Notes: a model not told the origin generated them from the letters alone. Numbered from the stretch's first letter, positions 7,869 through 15,760 are shown. The stretch: 43,589 bases of DNA from Phenylobacterium sp. CCH9-H3 (GCF_001557235.1 NZ_LSJI01000282.1:1-43589); one strand, 5' to 3'. Program-made: numbers and translations.

Positions 7869-8957
7869 ATGCGCGCCATCGTCCTCGCCGCGGCGCTCGT
7901 CTTGGTCGCGGTCCAGCCGGCGGCGGCCTGGACCCGGCCCGGCCACATGGTCACGGCCGCCATCGCCTACGACGAGATCTCGCGCGTGCGCCCCGATCTG
8001 CTGGCGCCGCTGGAGGCCATGCTGGACGCGCACCCCGACCGCGGGCCGTTCCAGGTGGCGGTGGACCGCACCGTGGGCGCCGAGCGGGCCCGGCGCATGT
8101 TCCTGCAGTGCGCCCGCTGGCCAGACGACGTCCGTCTGACGGGCCATGACCACCCCACCTGGCATGCGGTGCTGTGGCCGGTGCTCGCCGCCGATGTGCC
8201 TGAGGAGACCCGCGCGCGCCTGGCGGGCCGCGGCGGGGCGCCCTCCGGCCAGGCGCTAGAGGCGCTCTCGCTGAACTACCGCGTCCTGGCCGACGCCCGG
8301 GCCGAACCCGGCGCGCGGGCGCAGGCCCTCTGCTGGGTGCTGCACGTGGCGGGCGACATCCACCAGCCGCTGCACACGGCCGAGCTGTTCTCGGCGGCCT
8401 ATCCGGCCGGCGACCTGGGCGGCGGCCGGCAGTTCGTGCGCGATCCCCTGTCGGGAGAGGCGATCTCGCTGCACTGGCTGTGGGACGACAGCGTGAGCCG
8501 CTCGGGCCTGGCGGCCGACGCCGATCGCAAGGCGCGGGAGGTCCAGGCGGCGCATCCGCGCGCATCGCTGGCAGCCCTGGGGCCGTTCAGCCCCGACCGC
8601 TTCGCCGCCTGGGCGCGCGAGGAGAGCCATCCGCTCGCGGTCGCCACCGCCTATGGAGCTGGCGTGCCCACGTCGCCGGCCGCGGCGACGGCGCCAGCCC
8701 TGACCGAGGCGCAGTGGCGACAGGTGCGGGGCGATGCGGAGATCCGCGTCGCCCTGGCGGGCTACCGCATGGCCGACGCGGTGATCGCGGCCCTGGACAG
8801 CGCGTCGCGTCAGGCGAACGCCGCGCCGCCGGCGGCTGCGTCGGCGGGGGCTGCGTGGGCCGTCCGGCGTCCCGCCTTCGCCTCCTCGGCCAACCAGGTC
8901 CACATCGCCGCCACGGCCGGCGCGCGCATGCGGCTGGCGCGGCCCACGAGCCGATAG
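7869..8957 (+). CDS. Secreted S1/P1-type zinc nuclease
   Basis: S1/P1 nuclease family protein, 362 aa, from the ATG at 7869, one base after the receptor stop. The frame is open further upstream, but this start gives a clean signal peptide ending QPAAA. The mature protein then begins with Trp (WTRPGH), as the family requires because the N-terminal Trp binds zinc. Other zinc-site motifs are ARWPDDVR, HVAGDIHQPLH and SLHWLWDD. Family members cleave single-stranded nucleic acids and release 5'-nucleotides outside the cytoplasm. The last 50 or so residues are low-complexity Ala/Arg-rich sequence, and they overlap the convergent LysR gene by 148 bp. Co-expression with the TonB receptor is likely. 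Confidence 0.88.
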   Translation: MRAIVLAAALVLVAVQPAAAWTRPGHMVTAAIAYDEISRVRPDLLAPLEAMLDAHPDRGPFQVAVDRTVGAERARRMFLQCARWPDDVRLTGHDHPTWHAVLWPVLAADVPEETRARLAGRGGAPSGQALEALSLNYRVLADARAEPGARAQALCWVLHVAGDIHQPLHTAELFSAAYPAGDLGGGRQFVRDPLSGEAISLHWLWDDSVSRSGLAADADRKAREVQAAHPRASLAALGPFSPDRFAAWAREESHPLAVATAYGAGVPTSPAAATAPALTEAQWRQVRGDAEIRVALAGYRMADAVIAALDSASRQANAAPPAAASAGAAWAVRRPAFASSANQVHIAATAGARMRLARPTSR

Positions 8958-9751
8958 CCGCCGGGATAGCGCGCCGACGGCAGGCCAAGGCTGACCAGGC
9001 GGCCGGTCTTCAGGTGCGTCGCCACGGTGACGCCCATCCCCGCCGCGACGCCCCAGCCCGCGGCGGCGGCCTCGTACAGCGCATAGGCCATGTCGAAGGT
9101 GTCGCTGGCCGCGAACGGGCCGCCATTCGCGGCGGTGGCCTCGCCCCACCACGACCACATGCCCGGCGCCTGCGCCGGAGCAAGGAGGCGCTGGCCGGCC
9201 AGGGCGATCCGCCCCTCGTGGAACGCCGCCACGAGCTCCGGCGCCGCGACCGGGGCCACGTGCACGTCCAGCAAGTGCTCGGTATGCAGGCCGACGGCGT
9301 CCACGTCGGAGGCGCAGACTCCCAGGTCGGCGTCGCCGGCCCGGATGGCCTCAGCCGTGCGCGTGGTCTGGATCGCCACCTCGATGTCGGGGCAGCGCTG
9401 CCGGAACCGGTCCAGCCGCGGAAACAGCCACGCCACCGCCAGCGAATGCGACAGCGACAGGGTGACCTTGCCGCCGCCGCGCGGCCCGCCGAGCTCCAGC
9501 GCCGCCTGGGTCATGGTGCGGTAGATGGGCTCCAGGGTGTCGAGACACTCCTGGCCCGCGGCGGTCAGGCGCATGCCGGCGGGCGTGCGGTCGAACACCT
9601 CGCGTCCGACGAACAACCGAAAGGCCTGGATGCGCCGCGAGAACGCGGCGGGCGAGAGGGCGCAACGCTCGGCGGCGATCCGGAAGCTGGGCGCGCGCGC
9701 GGCCTCGATGAAGGCCTCGATCACTTCCAGCCGGGGGATACGTCGGGTCAT
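8810..9751 (-). CDS. LysR-family transcriptional regulator
   Basis: LysR-type regulator of 313 aa. The N-terminal winged helix-turn-helix reads VIEAFIEAARAPSFRIAAE, LSPAAFSRRIQAF and FDRTPAGMRLTAAG. The substrate-binding domain follows, with GKVTLSLSHSLAVAWLFPRL, the IRAGDADLGVC segment and YPGGYRLVGR, resembling the GcvA-like branch. The last 25 residues are an Ala-rich tail that overlaps the end of the S1/P1 nuclease gene tail to tail. The cyclase-family gene lies 69 bp upstream on the same strand. The target and inducer are unknown. Confidence 0.9.
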   Translation of the reverse strand: MTRRIPRLEVIEAFIEAARAPSFRIAAERCALSPAAFSRRIQAFRLFVGREVFDRTPAGMRLTAAGQECLDTLEPIYRTMTQAALELGGPRGGGKVTLSLSHSLAVAWLFPRLDRFRQRCPDIEVAIQTTRTAEAIRAGDADLGVCASDVDAVGLHTEHLLDVHVAPVAAPELVAAFHEGRIALAGQRLLAPAQAPGMWSWWGEATAANGGPFAASDTFDMAYALYEAAAAGWGVAAGMGVTVATHLKTGRLVSLGLPSARYPGGYRLVGRASRMRAPAVAAMWTWLAEEAKAGRRTAHAAPADAAAGGAAFA

Positions 9752-9820
9752 GGCGCGCCGTCGCGGTGGGTCGGGCGGAACCTTACACGAGAAGCCCGGC
9801 GCGTTTTGTGACGGTGGCGC

Positions 9821-10603
9821 TCACTCGAGGATCGCAACCGCCCGGATCCAGCCGGCCGAAGCGCCCGCGATCTTCACCGGGAAGCACGACAGGGTGAAGC
9901 CGCTAGGGGGCAGGCTTTCCAGGTTGGTGAGCTTCTCGATCTGGTAGTACTCGCGCAGGCGGCCCGCCTTGTGCCCCTCCCAGATGATTTTCGGATCGTG
10001 GCTCTCCGCCCATTTGCGGGCGGTGTGCGAGAACGGCGCGTCCCACGACCAGGCGTCGGTGCCCACCACCTTCACGCCCCGTTCGGTGAGGTAGAGCGTG
10101 GCCTCCTCGCCCATGCCGCAGCCCTTGTGGATGTAGTCGGGGCCGCCATAGGCCGCGCCGGCGGCGGTGTTCACCAGCACGATGTCCAGCGGCTGCAACT
10201 CGTGGCCGATGCGGCCCAACTCAGCCTCCACGTCGGCGGCGGTGGCGACGTAACCATCCTCGAAATGACGGAAGTCCAGCTTCACCCCGGGCTGCAGGAA
10301 GTAGTCCAGCGGCCCCTCGTCGATCGTCGGCGCGGGCCGCACCTGCTCGGCCGCGTCGGTGGTGGAATGGAAGTGCCAGGGCGCGTCCATGTGGGTGCCG
10401 TTGTGAGTCGACAGCCGGACCTGCTCCACCGCCCAGCCTTCGCCGTCGGGCAGGTCCTCCGCCTTCAGCCCCGGGAAGAACGAGGCGATCTGGCCCACGG
10501 TCTCCTTGTGCTTCGAATAGGTCACCTGCGGCCGCATCACGTCGGGGTCCGAGACGATGTCGTTGGTGATGGGGATCGACAGGTCGACGAGCCTACGCGC
10601 CAT
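9821..10603 (-). CDS. Cyclase-family metal-dependent hydrolase
   Basis: Cyclase-family protein (PF04199 type, related to kynurenine formamidase), 260 aa. It shows the metal-binding signature LSTHNGTHMDAPWHF and the opening RLVDLSIPITNDIVSDPD. A later conserved stretch, VGTDAWSWDAPF, matches the family's second active-site region. These enzymes hydrolyse amide or ester bonds of small, often aromatic, substrates. At 260 aa it is longer than typical KynB (about 210 aa) and there are no tryptophan-pathway neighbours, so I do not call it kynurenine formamidase. It is divergent from the sugar transferase gene and precedes the LysR gene on the same strand. Confidence 0.85.
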   Translation of the reverse strand: MARRLVDLSIPITNDIVSDPDVMRPQVTYSKHKETVGQIASFFPGLKAEDLPDGEGWAVEQVRLSTHNGTHMDAPWHFHSTTDAAEQVRPAPTIDEGPLDYFLQPGVKLDFRHFEDGYVATAADVEAELGRIGHELQPLDIVLVNTAAGAAYGGPDYIHKGCGMGEEATLYLTERGVKVVGTDAWSWDAPFSHTARKWAESHDPKIIWEGHKAGRLREYYQIEKLTNLESLPPSGFTLSCFPVKIAGASAGWIRAVAILE

Positions 10604-10674
10604 GGGCTTCCTCCGGGCCTCTTCTGGAGCGCGAGCTTAGGCCGTGCGGGGCCCAGGGGAAGTCCTGCCCGTCA

Positions 10675-10690
10675 TTGTGCACTGCAGCAC
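10675..10690. promoter_or_regulatory. TGCA-rich palindromic motif between divergent genes
   Basis: TTGTGCACTGCAGCAC contains GTGC and GCAC arms around ACTGCA and is followed by a short T/A-rich stretch. It lies between the cyclase gene (start 10603) and the sugar transferase (start 10751). It resembles the TGC-rich boxes bound by PhaR-type regulators in alphaproteobacteria, but neither neighbour is a known PhaR target. The assignment is tentative. Confidence 0.25.
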
Positions 10691-10750
10691 TTTTTCGTTA
10701 ATGTGGGCGCGCAAACCGGAACCTGCGGCCCGTGTCGGCGGTTTAGCGCA

Positions 10751-11443
10751 ATGTTCGGGGGGTGCACGGAGCTGGGCTGGCAAATGACCGTCATCGCGCC
10801 GCGCGCGCAAGCGCCGCTCCGTGTTGTCTCGGCCGACGAGCCTGCAAGGGTGGCGTCCAGCCGTCGCAAGCGCGCCTTCGACATCTTGGCGGCCAGTCTG
10901 GCCCTGCTGGCCTTCCTGCCGCTGTTGCTAGTGATCGGCGTGGCGATCTGGATGGAAAGCGAGGGGCCGATCCTCTTCCGCCAGCAGCGCACCGGCCTGC
11001 ACGGCCGCCCCTTCCGCATCTACAAGTTCCGGACCATGCGGGTGACCGAGGACGGCGCCGAGATCCGCCAGGCCACCCGCGGCGACTCCCGGGTCACGCC
11101 CCTCGGGGCCCTGTTGCGCAAGCTCAGCCTGGATGAACTGCCCCAGCTCCTGAACGTGCTGAAGGGCGAGATGTCCATCGTCGGCCCGCGGCCCCACGCC
11201 ATCGCCCACGACCTCGTCTGGAGCCGCCGGGTGCCCAACTACGCCGGCCGGTTCCGCACCCGCCCGGGTCTCACCGGCGCGGCCCAGGTGAACGGCTATC
11301 GCGGGGAGGTCGCCAACGATGAGGGCCTGTTCGCCCGCATCGACGCCGACAACGCCTATGTGGACGGCTGGCGCTTCCGCGACGACCTGCGCCTGATCGC
11401 CCGGACCGTCCCGCTGCTCTTCGGGGACGCCCGGGCGTTCTAG
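10751..11443 (+). CDS. Bacterial sugar-phosphate transferase (ExoY/PssZ-like)
   Basis: Polyprenyl-phosphate hexose-1-phosphate transferase family, 230 aa from the ATG at 10751; an alternative in-frame ATG at 10784 gives 219 aa, and neither has a strong ribosome-binding site. One membrane helix (residues about 38-60, ILAASLALLAFLPLLLVIG) is followed by the catalytic domain. That domain has PILFRQQRTGLHGRPFRIYKFRTM, RKLSLDELPQLLNVL, MSIVGPRPH and RTRPGLTGAAQVNG, all hallmarks of the family. Such enzymes start exopolysaccharide or O-antigen repeat assembly at the inner membrane. No other polysaccharide genes are adjacent, so it stands alone. Its TAG overlaps the stop codon of the convergent MAPEG gene. 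Confidence 0.9.
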   Translation: MFGGCTELGWQMTVIAPRAQAPLRVVSADEPARVASSRRKRAFDILAASLALLAFLPLLLVIGVAIWMESEGPILFRQQRTGLHGRPFRIYKFRTMRVTEDGAEIRQATRGDSRVTPLGALLRKLSLDELPQLLNVLKGEMSIVGPRPHAIAHDLVWSRRVPNYAGRFRTRPGLTGAAQVNGYRGEVANDEGLFARIDADNAYVDGWRFRDDLRLIARTVPLLFGDARAF

Positions 11444-11859
11444 AAGACGACCGCCGCCGCCTGGGCCGCGAGGCCCAGCAGCACCAGCGAGGCCAGCATG
11501 AACAGGGCCCAGCGCAGCATGATCACGTTCACCGTGGCCTGGACCAGGCTGTGGACCACCCGCAGGCCGACGTAGCCCCAGGCGAGGGCGGCGTTCAGTC
11601 CCTCGCCGTGTCCCGCGACCGCTAGGGTCAGGGCGATGGCGTAAAACAGGGTCGGCTGCTCCATCAGGTGGTTATAGTTGTCGGCCTTCCAACGGACCTG
11701 CGGCGGCAGGCGTGCGGCCAGGTCCGCCGACGTCAGGGCGGGGTCCAGCGCGACCTTGGCCTTCTGCATCGCCGGAATGCGGGTGGCGTAGAGCCAGGCC
11801 CACATCACCATGGACCACAGGACCAAGGCGACGACGGGCTGAAGGATTGGGCTGGGCAT
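11440..11859 (-). CDS. MAPEG-family integral membrane protein
   Basis: Small membrane protein of 139 aa with four predicted helices and the MAPEG pattern. The central KADNYNHLMEQPTLFYAIAL is the conserved glutathione-transferase-like segment, and WGYVGLRVVHSLVQ follows. The frame stays open far upstream, but the ATG at 11859 has a good ribosome-binding site (GGGGGAGA) and marks where membrane-protein sequence begins. Eukaryotic relatives act in eicosanoid and glutathione metabolism; the role of bacterial MAPEG proteins is mostly unknown. It overlaps the sugar transferase by four bases at the stop codons (CTAG). Confidence 0.85.
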   Translation of the reverse strand: MPSPILQPVVALVLWSMVMWAWLYATRIPAMQKAKVALDPALTSADLAARLPPQVRWKADNYNHLMEQPTLFYAIALTLAVAGHGEGLNAALAWGYVGLRVVHSLVQATVNVIMLRWALFMLASLVLLGLAAQAAAVVF

Positions 11860-11976
11860 GCTGGAATCTCCCCCGAGTTGTTGTGCGGCCATGGAGACCC
11901 GCGTCAGGGTCGCCGTAAAGGCTTGATCCCACCGGCGGCCATTGACGAACCCGGTCCGCGTCCCGCTTAAGGGCCC

Positions 11977-12873
11977 GTGTCCCCGCCGCCCGCGCACCCC
12001 CCGGCCCAGAACGTCGCCTTCGGCATCGCCTTCCGCGTGGCGGCCATGGCCTGCATGGCGTGCCTGTCGGCGATCGTGAAGTGGACCGGCTCCCGCGGGA
12101 TCCCGGTCTTCGAGATCATCCTGTTCCGCAACCTGTTCGCCTTCGTGCCGCTCGGGCTCTATATCGCCCGCACCACCGGCTGGGAGGTGCTGAAGACGCA
12201 GCGCCCCTTCGGCCACCTGGCGCGGGCCACGGTGGGGCTGACGGGCATGGTTTGCGGCTTCTCGGCCGTGCAGTACCTGCCGCTGACGGAGGCCACCGCG
12301 CTGCAGTTCACCTCGCCGCTGTTCATGACGGCGCTGTCCGCCCTGCTGCTGTCGGAAAAGGTCGGGCGTCACCGCTGGGGGGCGGTGGTGGTGGGCTTCC
12401 TGGGCGTCCTGATCATGGCCCGACCCCTGCCGGGACAGCTGAACGTGCCCGGCGTGACCCTCGGCATTCTCAGCGCGCTGGGCGCGGCCGGCGCTATGGT
12501 GGCGATCCGCCAGATCGCCGACACCGAGCGCGGGCCCACCATCGTCTTCTACTTCACCCTGGGCGGCGTGGTGCTGGGCGCCATCGGCTCGGCTTTTCAC
12601 TGGGTGACGCCCGATCCCGCGACCCTGGGCATGCTGGTCGTGGCCGGCCTGATCGGCGGGGTGGGCCAGCTCTTCCTCACCGAGGCGCTGCGTCAGGCGC
12701 CCATCGGGGTGATCGCGCCGTTCGACTACACCCAGCTGGTCTGGGCCGCCCTCTTGGGCTTGGTGATCTGGGGCGAGCTGCCGCATCCCCTGACCCTGGT
12801 GGGCGCGGTCATCGTCGCGGCCAGCGGCGTCTACATCCTGCACCGCGAGATGCGCCGGTTCCGGCAGGGTTAG
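11977..12873 (+). CDS. EamA/DMT-superfamily transporter
   Basis: Drug/metabolite transporter of 298 aa with about ten membrane helices in two EamA repeats. The first repeat contains FEIILFRNLFAFVPLGLY and LPLTEATALQFTSPLFMTAL, the second QAPIGVIAPFDYTQLVWAALLG, both typical. The start is a GTG at 11977; the next in-frame ATGs fall inside the first helix. The substrate is not predictable. The stop codon overlaps that of the convergent TetR gene by four bases, which leaves no room for separate terminators. Confidence 0.88.
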   Translation: MSPPPAHPPAQNVAFGIAFRVAAMACMACLSAIVKWTGSRGIPVFEIILFRNLFAFVPLGLYIARTTGWEVLKTQRPFGHLARATVGLTGMVCGFSAVQYLPLTEATALQFTSPLFMTALSALLLSEKVGRHRWGAVVVGFLGVLIMARPLPGQLNVPGVTLGILSALGAAGAMVAIRQIADTERGPTIVFYFTLGGVVLGAIGSAFHWVTPDPATLGMLVVAGLIGGVGQLFLTEALRQAPIGVIAPFDYTQLVWAALLGLVIWGELPHPLTLVGAVIVAASGVYILHREMRRFRQG

Positions 12874-13442
12874 CGGCCGGCCTTCGCCTCCAGCCACGCC
12901 GTCAGCCGCCGCGCCGGACCCGCCGAGAAACCCGCAACGTCGCCGGGCGTCCTGAGCTGGGCGGCCAACTGCAGCGAGTGGAAAACCCGCGCCACGTCCG
13001 CCGCTTCGGAAGCGCCAAGGTTGTAGGCGCGGGCCAGCAGGCCGGCGATGATGCCCTCGCGCGCCGTGTCGGCGTCGCGCACCAGCGCCGCGACACCGGG
13101 CCGTCGGGCCGCAAGTTCCCGCACGCCGATCTCGAGACTGTGATCCATGCGCTCGGACCGCCTGGCCAGGGCGCGCAGACCCCTGCGCGGATCGGCCTGG
13201 GCGGTGGCCAGGGCGCCGATCTCGTAGGTCTCGGTTCGCCGCCACCGCCGCGCCAGTTCCACCAGCAGCGCGTCCATGGTCTCGAAATGGTGATAGAACG
13301 ATCCCTTGGTGCGGCCCGCCGCCACGCAAAGGCCGTCGACCGTAAGGGCCGGCGCGCCATCGGCTTTCAACCGGGTCACCGCCAGCTCCACCCAGTCCTG
13401 CCGCGACCAGCGCGCTCCGGCCGCAACGCTTGCCTCGCTCAT
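12870..13442 (-). CDS. TetR/AcrR-family repressor
   Basis: TetR-type regulator of 190 aa. I place the start at the ATG at 13442 (MSEASVAAG), because an upstream in-frame start would run through the operator and the start of the divergent gene. The helix-turn-helix spans about residues 15-60, with APALTVDGLCVAAGRTKGSF and YHHFETMDALLVEL. The ligand-binding domain is alpha-helical and unrecognised. A perfect 9-bp inverted repeat just upstream is its probable operator, which would regulate both itself and the YciI-like gene. Confidence 0.88.
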   Translation of the reverse strand: MSEASVAAGARWSRQDWVELAVTRLKADGAPALTVDGLCVAAGRTKGSFYHHFETMDALLVELARRWRRTETYEIGALATAQADPRRGLRALARRSERMDHSLEIGVRELAARRPGVAALVRDADTAREGIIAGLLARAYNLGASEAADVARVFHSLQLAAQLRTPGDVAGFSAGPARRLTAWLEAKAGR

Positions 13443-13467
13443 CAGCAACACCTCAAGACTTGCGACG

Positions 13468-13492
13468 AACATACCAAACCGTATGGTATGTT
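13468..13492. promoter_or_regulatory. Perfect inverted-repeat operator for the TetR regulator
   Basis: AACATACCA at 13468-13476 is repeated inverted as TGGTATGTT at 13484-13492, with a 7-bp spacer (AACCGTA). The site is midway between the TetR gene (start 13442) and the divergent YciI-like gene (start 13511), where a TetR dimer could block both promoters. Confidence 0.75.
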
Positions 13493-13510
13493 GGAAACAG
13501 GAGACTTCCG

Positions 13511-13918
13511 ATGGTTCTGAAGCTCGCCGTGCTGGCCGTCGCGCTGGGCGCGTTGATGACACCCGCCGCCCACGCGGGACCCGATCAGCCCTTGTTCGCA
13601 GTCATCTATCGGCCCGGTCCCGCCTGGAAAGCCGGGCTGCCCATGGCGCAGCAGGACCTGCGCGCGCACGGCGGATACATCGCGCGGCTCGCAGCCGAGG
13701 GCCGCGTGGTGGCCGGAGGCGGCTGGGTGGGGCTGGATGGCGGCATGGCTCTCCTGCGGTGCGCCGACGCCGAAGAGGCCGCACGACTGCTGGCTGCGGA
13801 TCCCGCGATCACGACCGGCGTCTTCGAGGCCGACGTGCGGCGCTGGTCGCCGCGTTTCGGCGTCGACGCCGACCTCGTCCCGAAGCCAGCAACGCCATCG
13901 CTCAGACCCCAACCGTGA
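13511..13918 (+). CDS. Secreted YciI-like protein
   Basis: Protein of 135 aa with a signal peptide (ending PAAHA before GPDQP) and a YCII-type alpha/beta domain: FAVIYRPGPAWKAGLPM, an HGGYIARLAAEGRVVAGGGW stretch, and an EEAARLLAADPAI helix. The YCII fold resembles dimeric ferredoxin-like enzymes. An exported version is less common than the usual cytoplasmic form. The start at 13511 is supported by AGGAG eight bases upstream. The divergent TetR gene and its operator suggest induction by a small molecule. Its reaction is unknown. Confidence 0.78.
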   Translation: MVLKLAVLAVALGALMTPAAHAGPDQPLFAVIYRPGPAWKAGLPMAQQDLRAHGGYIARLAAEGRVVAGGGWVGLDGGMALLRCADAEEAARLLAADPAITTGVFEADVRRWSPRFGVDADLVPKPATPSLRPQP

Positions 13919-13976
13919 ATTGACACAACAGCGTTACAGGCGGACGCTCCCGGGGTTCAGGTTGCGGAGCGACCCC

Positions 13977-14540
13977 ATGCTGAAGACCCCTCCTATCCTC
14001 GGGCTGGCCGCGGGCCTGTCCCTGTTGGCCTTTGCGGGCGCCGCGCAGGCGGCGGTCACCGTGCTGGGCGGCGGCATGGCGCGCAGCTGTTCCGAGGCGG
14101 CGCTCTCGGGCGAATCCGACGTGAGGTTCGAGAACCTTTGCACCATGGCGCTCGAGAGCGAGGTTCTCGACCTCCGCGACCGCGCCGGCACCTATGTGAA
14201 CCGCGGCGTGCTGAAGCTGCGGCGCAAGGAGTTCGGCCAGGCGCTGTTCGACTTCAACCGCGCCATCGAGACCAAGCCGGACCTGGGCGAGGCCTACGTG
14301 AACCGCGGCGCGGCCGCGGTCGGCGCCCGCCGTTTCGCCGACGGCCTGGCCGACATCAACAAGGCGCTGGAGCTCGGCGTGGAGGAGCCGGAAAAGGCCT
14401 ACTACAACCGCGCCCTGGCCTATGAGGGCCTCGACAACCTCAAGGCCGCCTATTTCGACTACCAGAAGGCGGTCGAGCTGAAGCCGGAATGGGACGCGCC
14501 CAAGAACGAGCTGGCCCGCTTCACGGTGGAACGCCGCTAG
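13977..14540 (+). CDS. Exported TPR-repeat protein
   Basis: Protein of 187 aa with a signal peptide (MLKTPPILGLAAGLSLLAF, ending AQAA) and three tetratricopeptide repeats. They begin at about AGTYVNRGVLKLRR, GEAYVNRGAAAVGA and EKAYYNRALAYEGL, and each ends with an acidic-aliphatic helix and a K/G-P type turn. TPRs serve as protein-binding scaffolds, and this one should act in the periplasm. The ATG at 13977 is preceded by a GGAG-like sequence. A TTGACA hexamer at 13920-13925 could be a promoter element, but I see no matching -10. No specific partner can be named. Confidence 0.82.
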   Translation: MLKTPPILGLAAGLSLLAFAGAAQAAVTVLGGGMARSCSEAALSGESDVRFENLCTMALESEVLDLRDRAGTYVNRGVLKLRRKEFGQALFDFNRAIETKPDLGEAYVNRGAAAVGARRFADGLADINKALELGVEEPEKAYYNRALAYEGLDNLKAAYFDYQKAVELKPEWDAPKNELARFTVERR

Positions 14541-14573
14541 GACCTGGGCCGTTGGACGCGCATATGGTGTCCC

Positions 14574-14921
14574 ATGCGCGCGCTCCTCGTCCTTATCGTC
14601 CTCGCCGTCGCCACGCCGGCTGCGGCCCAGCCGATCCAGCTCCAGCTGGACGATCTGCGCGCCCAGCAGCAGGCCGCCGAGCGCCGCGCCATCGACCAGG
14701 CCAACCAGATGCAGGCGCTTGAGGCCCGGCTGCGCGCCGACCAAGCCAGCGCCGACTTGGCCGCCCAGCGCGCGGGCGCGCGACTGCCGCAGCTGCCCTA
14801 CGGAGAACCCTCGATGACTAACCGACCGGCGGCTGCGGCGGCCATCTACCCGTCCGTGCCGGACGCGGTGCTGGCCGACTCTAACCGGCGCGTCCAGGAC
14901 GCCGCCCGGAACCGCCGCTGA
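14574..14921 (+). CDS. Small exported coiled-coil protein, unknown function
   Basis: Protein of 115 aa: a signal peptide (ending TPAAA before QPIQL), then a Gln/Ala/Arg-rich helix (about residues 20-70, LDDLRAQQQAAERRAIDQAN) that looks like a coiled coil, then a Pro/Ala-rich tail. I do not recognise a family. Its TGA overlaps the ATG of the metallopeptidase by one base (TGATG), so the two are translationally coupled and probably functionally linked. Confidence 0.7.
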   Translation: MRALLVLIVLAVATPAAAQPIQLQLDDLRAQQQAAERRAIDQANQMQALEARLRADQASADLAAQRAGARLPQLPYGEPSMTNRPAAAAAIYPSVPDAVLADSNRRVQDAARNRR

Positions 14922-15760
14922 TGCGCTGGCAGGGCGGGGAGGGCGGCGGTAACGTCGAGGATCGGCGGGGCATGGGCGCGGTCGGCGTCGGCGGCATGGG
15001 CGTGGGCGGCGTGGTCCTGGCCCTGGTGGGCTATTTCTTCTTCGGCATCGACCCATCCACGACCATGGGCGTCGTCAATGGCGTCGGCCCCCAGGCCCAG
15101 CAGCAGGAAGGCGTGCGCGGCACGCCCGCCGACGAGGCGGGGCGCTTCGTCGACGTCGTCGGCCACAACGTCGACCAGGTCTGGCAGGCCCAGATGCGCG
15201 GCTATCGTCCCCCGGACGCCATCGTGATCTACGACCAGGCCACCGGCACCGGCTGCGGGATGGGCCAGTCGGCGATGGGGCCCTTCTATTGCCCAGCCGA
15301 CCGCAAGATCTATCTGGACCTGTCGTTCTGGCAGGAGTTGGATACCAAGTTCGGCGCCGGCGGCGAGGCCGCCCGCGCCTACGTCATCGCCCACGAGATC
15401 GGCCACCACGTCCAGAACCTGACCGGCGCCTCCGACGAGGCGCGGCGGATGGGGGCGAAGGGAGCGGAAAGCGGCTCGGTGCGGCTGGAACTCCAGGCCG
15501 ACTGCTACGCCGGCGTCTGGGCGGCCCACGCGTCGGCGGTTTCCAAGGGCCAGGTCTCGCTGGATCCGCGCGACATCGAGGACGGCCTGCGCGCCGCCGC
15601 GGCGGTGGGCGACGACACGCTGCAGCGGAAGTCCCAGGGCCGGGTCATGCCCGACGCCTTCACCCACGGCAGCTCCGAGCAGCGGATGCGCTGGTTCCGC
15701 AAGGGCGCGGAGACCGGCGACCCGGACGCCTGCGACACCTTCGGCGCGTCGCGGCTCTAG
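14921..15760 (+). CDS. YpfJ-type neutral zinc metallopeptidase
   Basis: Putative neutral zinc metallopeptidase (PF04228 type), 279 aa. The N-terminus is Gly-rich (GGEGGGNVEDRRGMGAVG) and leads into one membrane helix (VGGVVLALVGYFFFG), so it is a membrane-anchored protein facing the periplasm. The zinc motif is HEIGHH with His158, Glu159 and His162, followed by ELQADCYAGVWA, which should give the third ligand. Family members have a conserved architecture but no settled substrate. It is coupled to the coiled-coil gene upstream. Confidence 0.9.
   Translation: MRWQGGEGGGNVEDRRGMGAVGVGGMGVGGVVLALVGYFFFGIDPSTTMGVVNGVGPQAQQQEGVRGTPADEAGRFVDVVGHNVDQVWQAQMRGYRPPDAIVIYDQATGTGCGMGQSAMGPFYCPADRKIYLDLSFWQELDTKFGAGGEAARAYVIAHEIGHHVQNLTGASDEARRMGAKGAESGSVRLELQADCYAGVWAAHASAVSKGQVSLDPRDIEDGLRAAAAVGDDTLQRKSQGRVMPDAFTHGSSEQRMRWFRKGAETGDPDACDTFGASRL

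Noticed and set aside
5318..7963. 881-codon minus-strand frame opposite the TonB receptor
   Set aside because: No recognisable motif. The plus strand encodes a convincing receptor with plug and barrel, and GC-rich DNA often leaves such antisense frames open.
9821..10603. Kynurenine formamidase (kynB)
   Set aside because: The cyclase motif fits, but the protein is longer than KynB and no kynurenine-pathway genes are present, so I keep the family-level call.
11440..13329. Single long minus-strand protein of 629 residues
   Set aside because: Only the last 139 residues look like protein (MAPEG). The rest is antisense to the EamA transporter and the TetR region.
13920..13943. Promoter with TTGACA upstream of the TPR gene
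   Set aside because: The -35-like hexamer is good but no -10 element occurs at the right distance.
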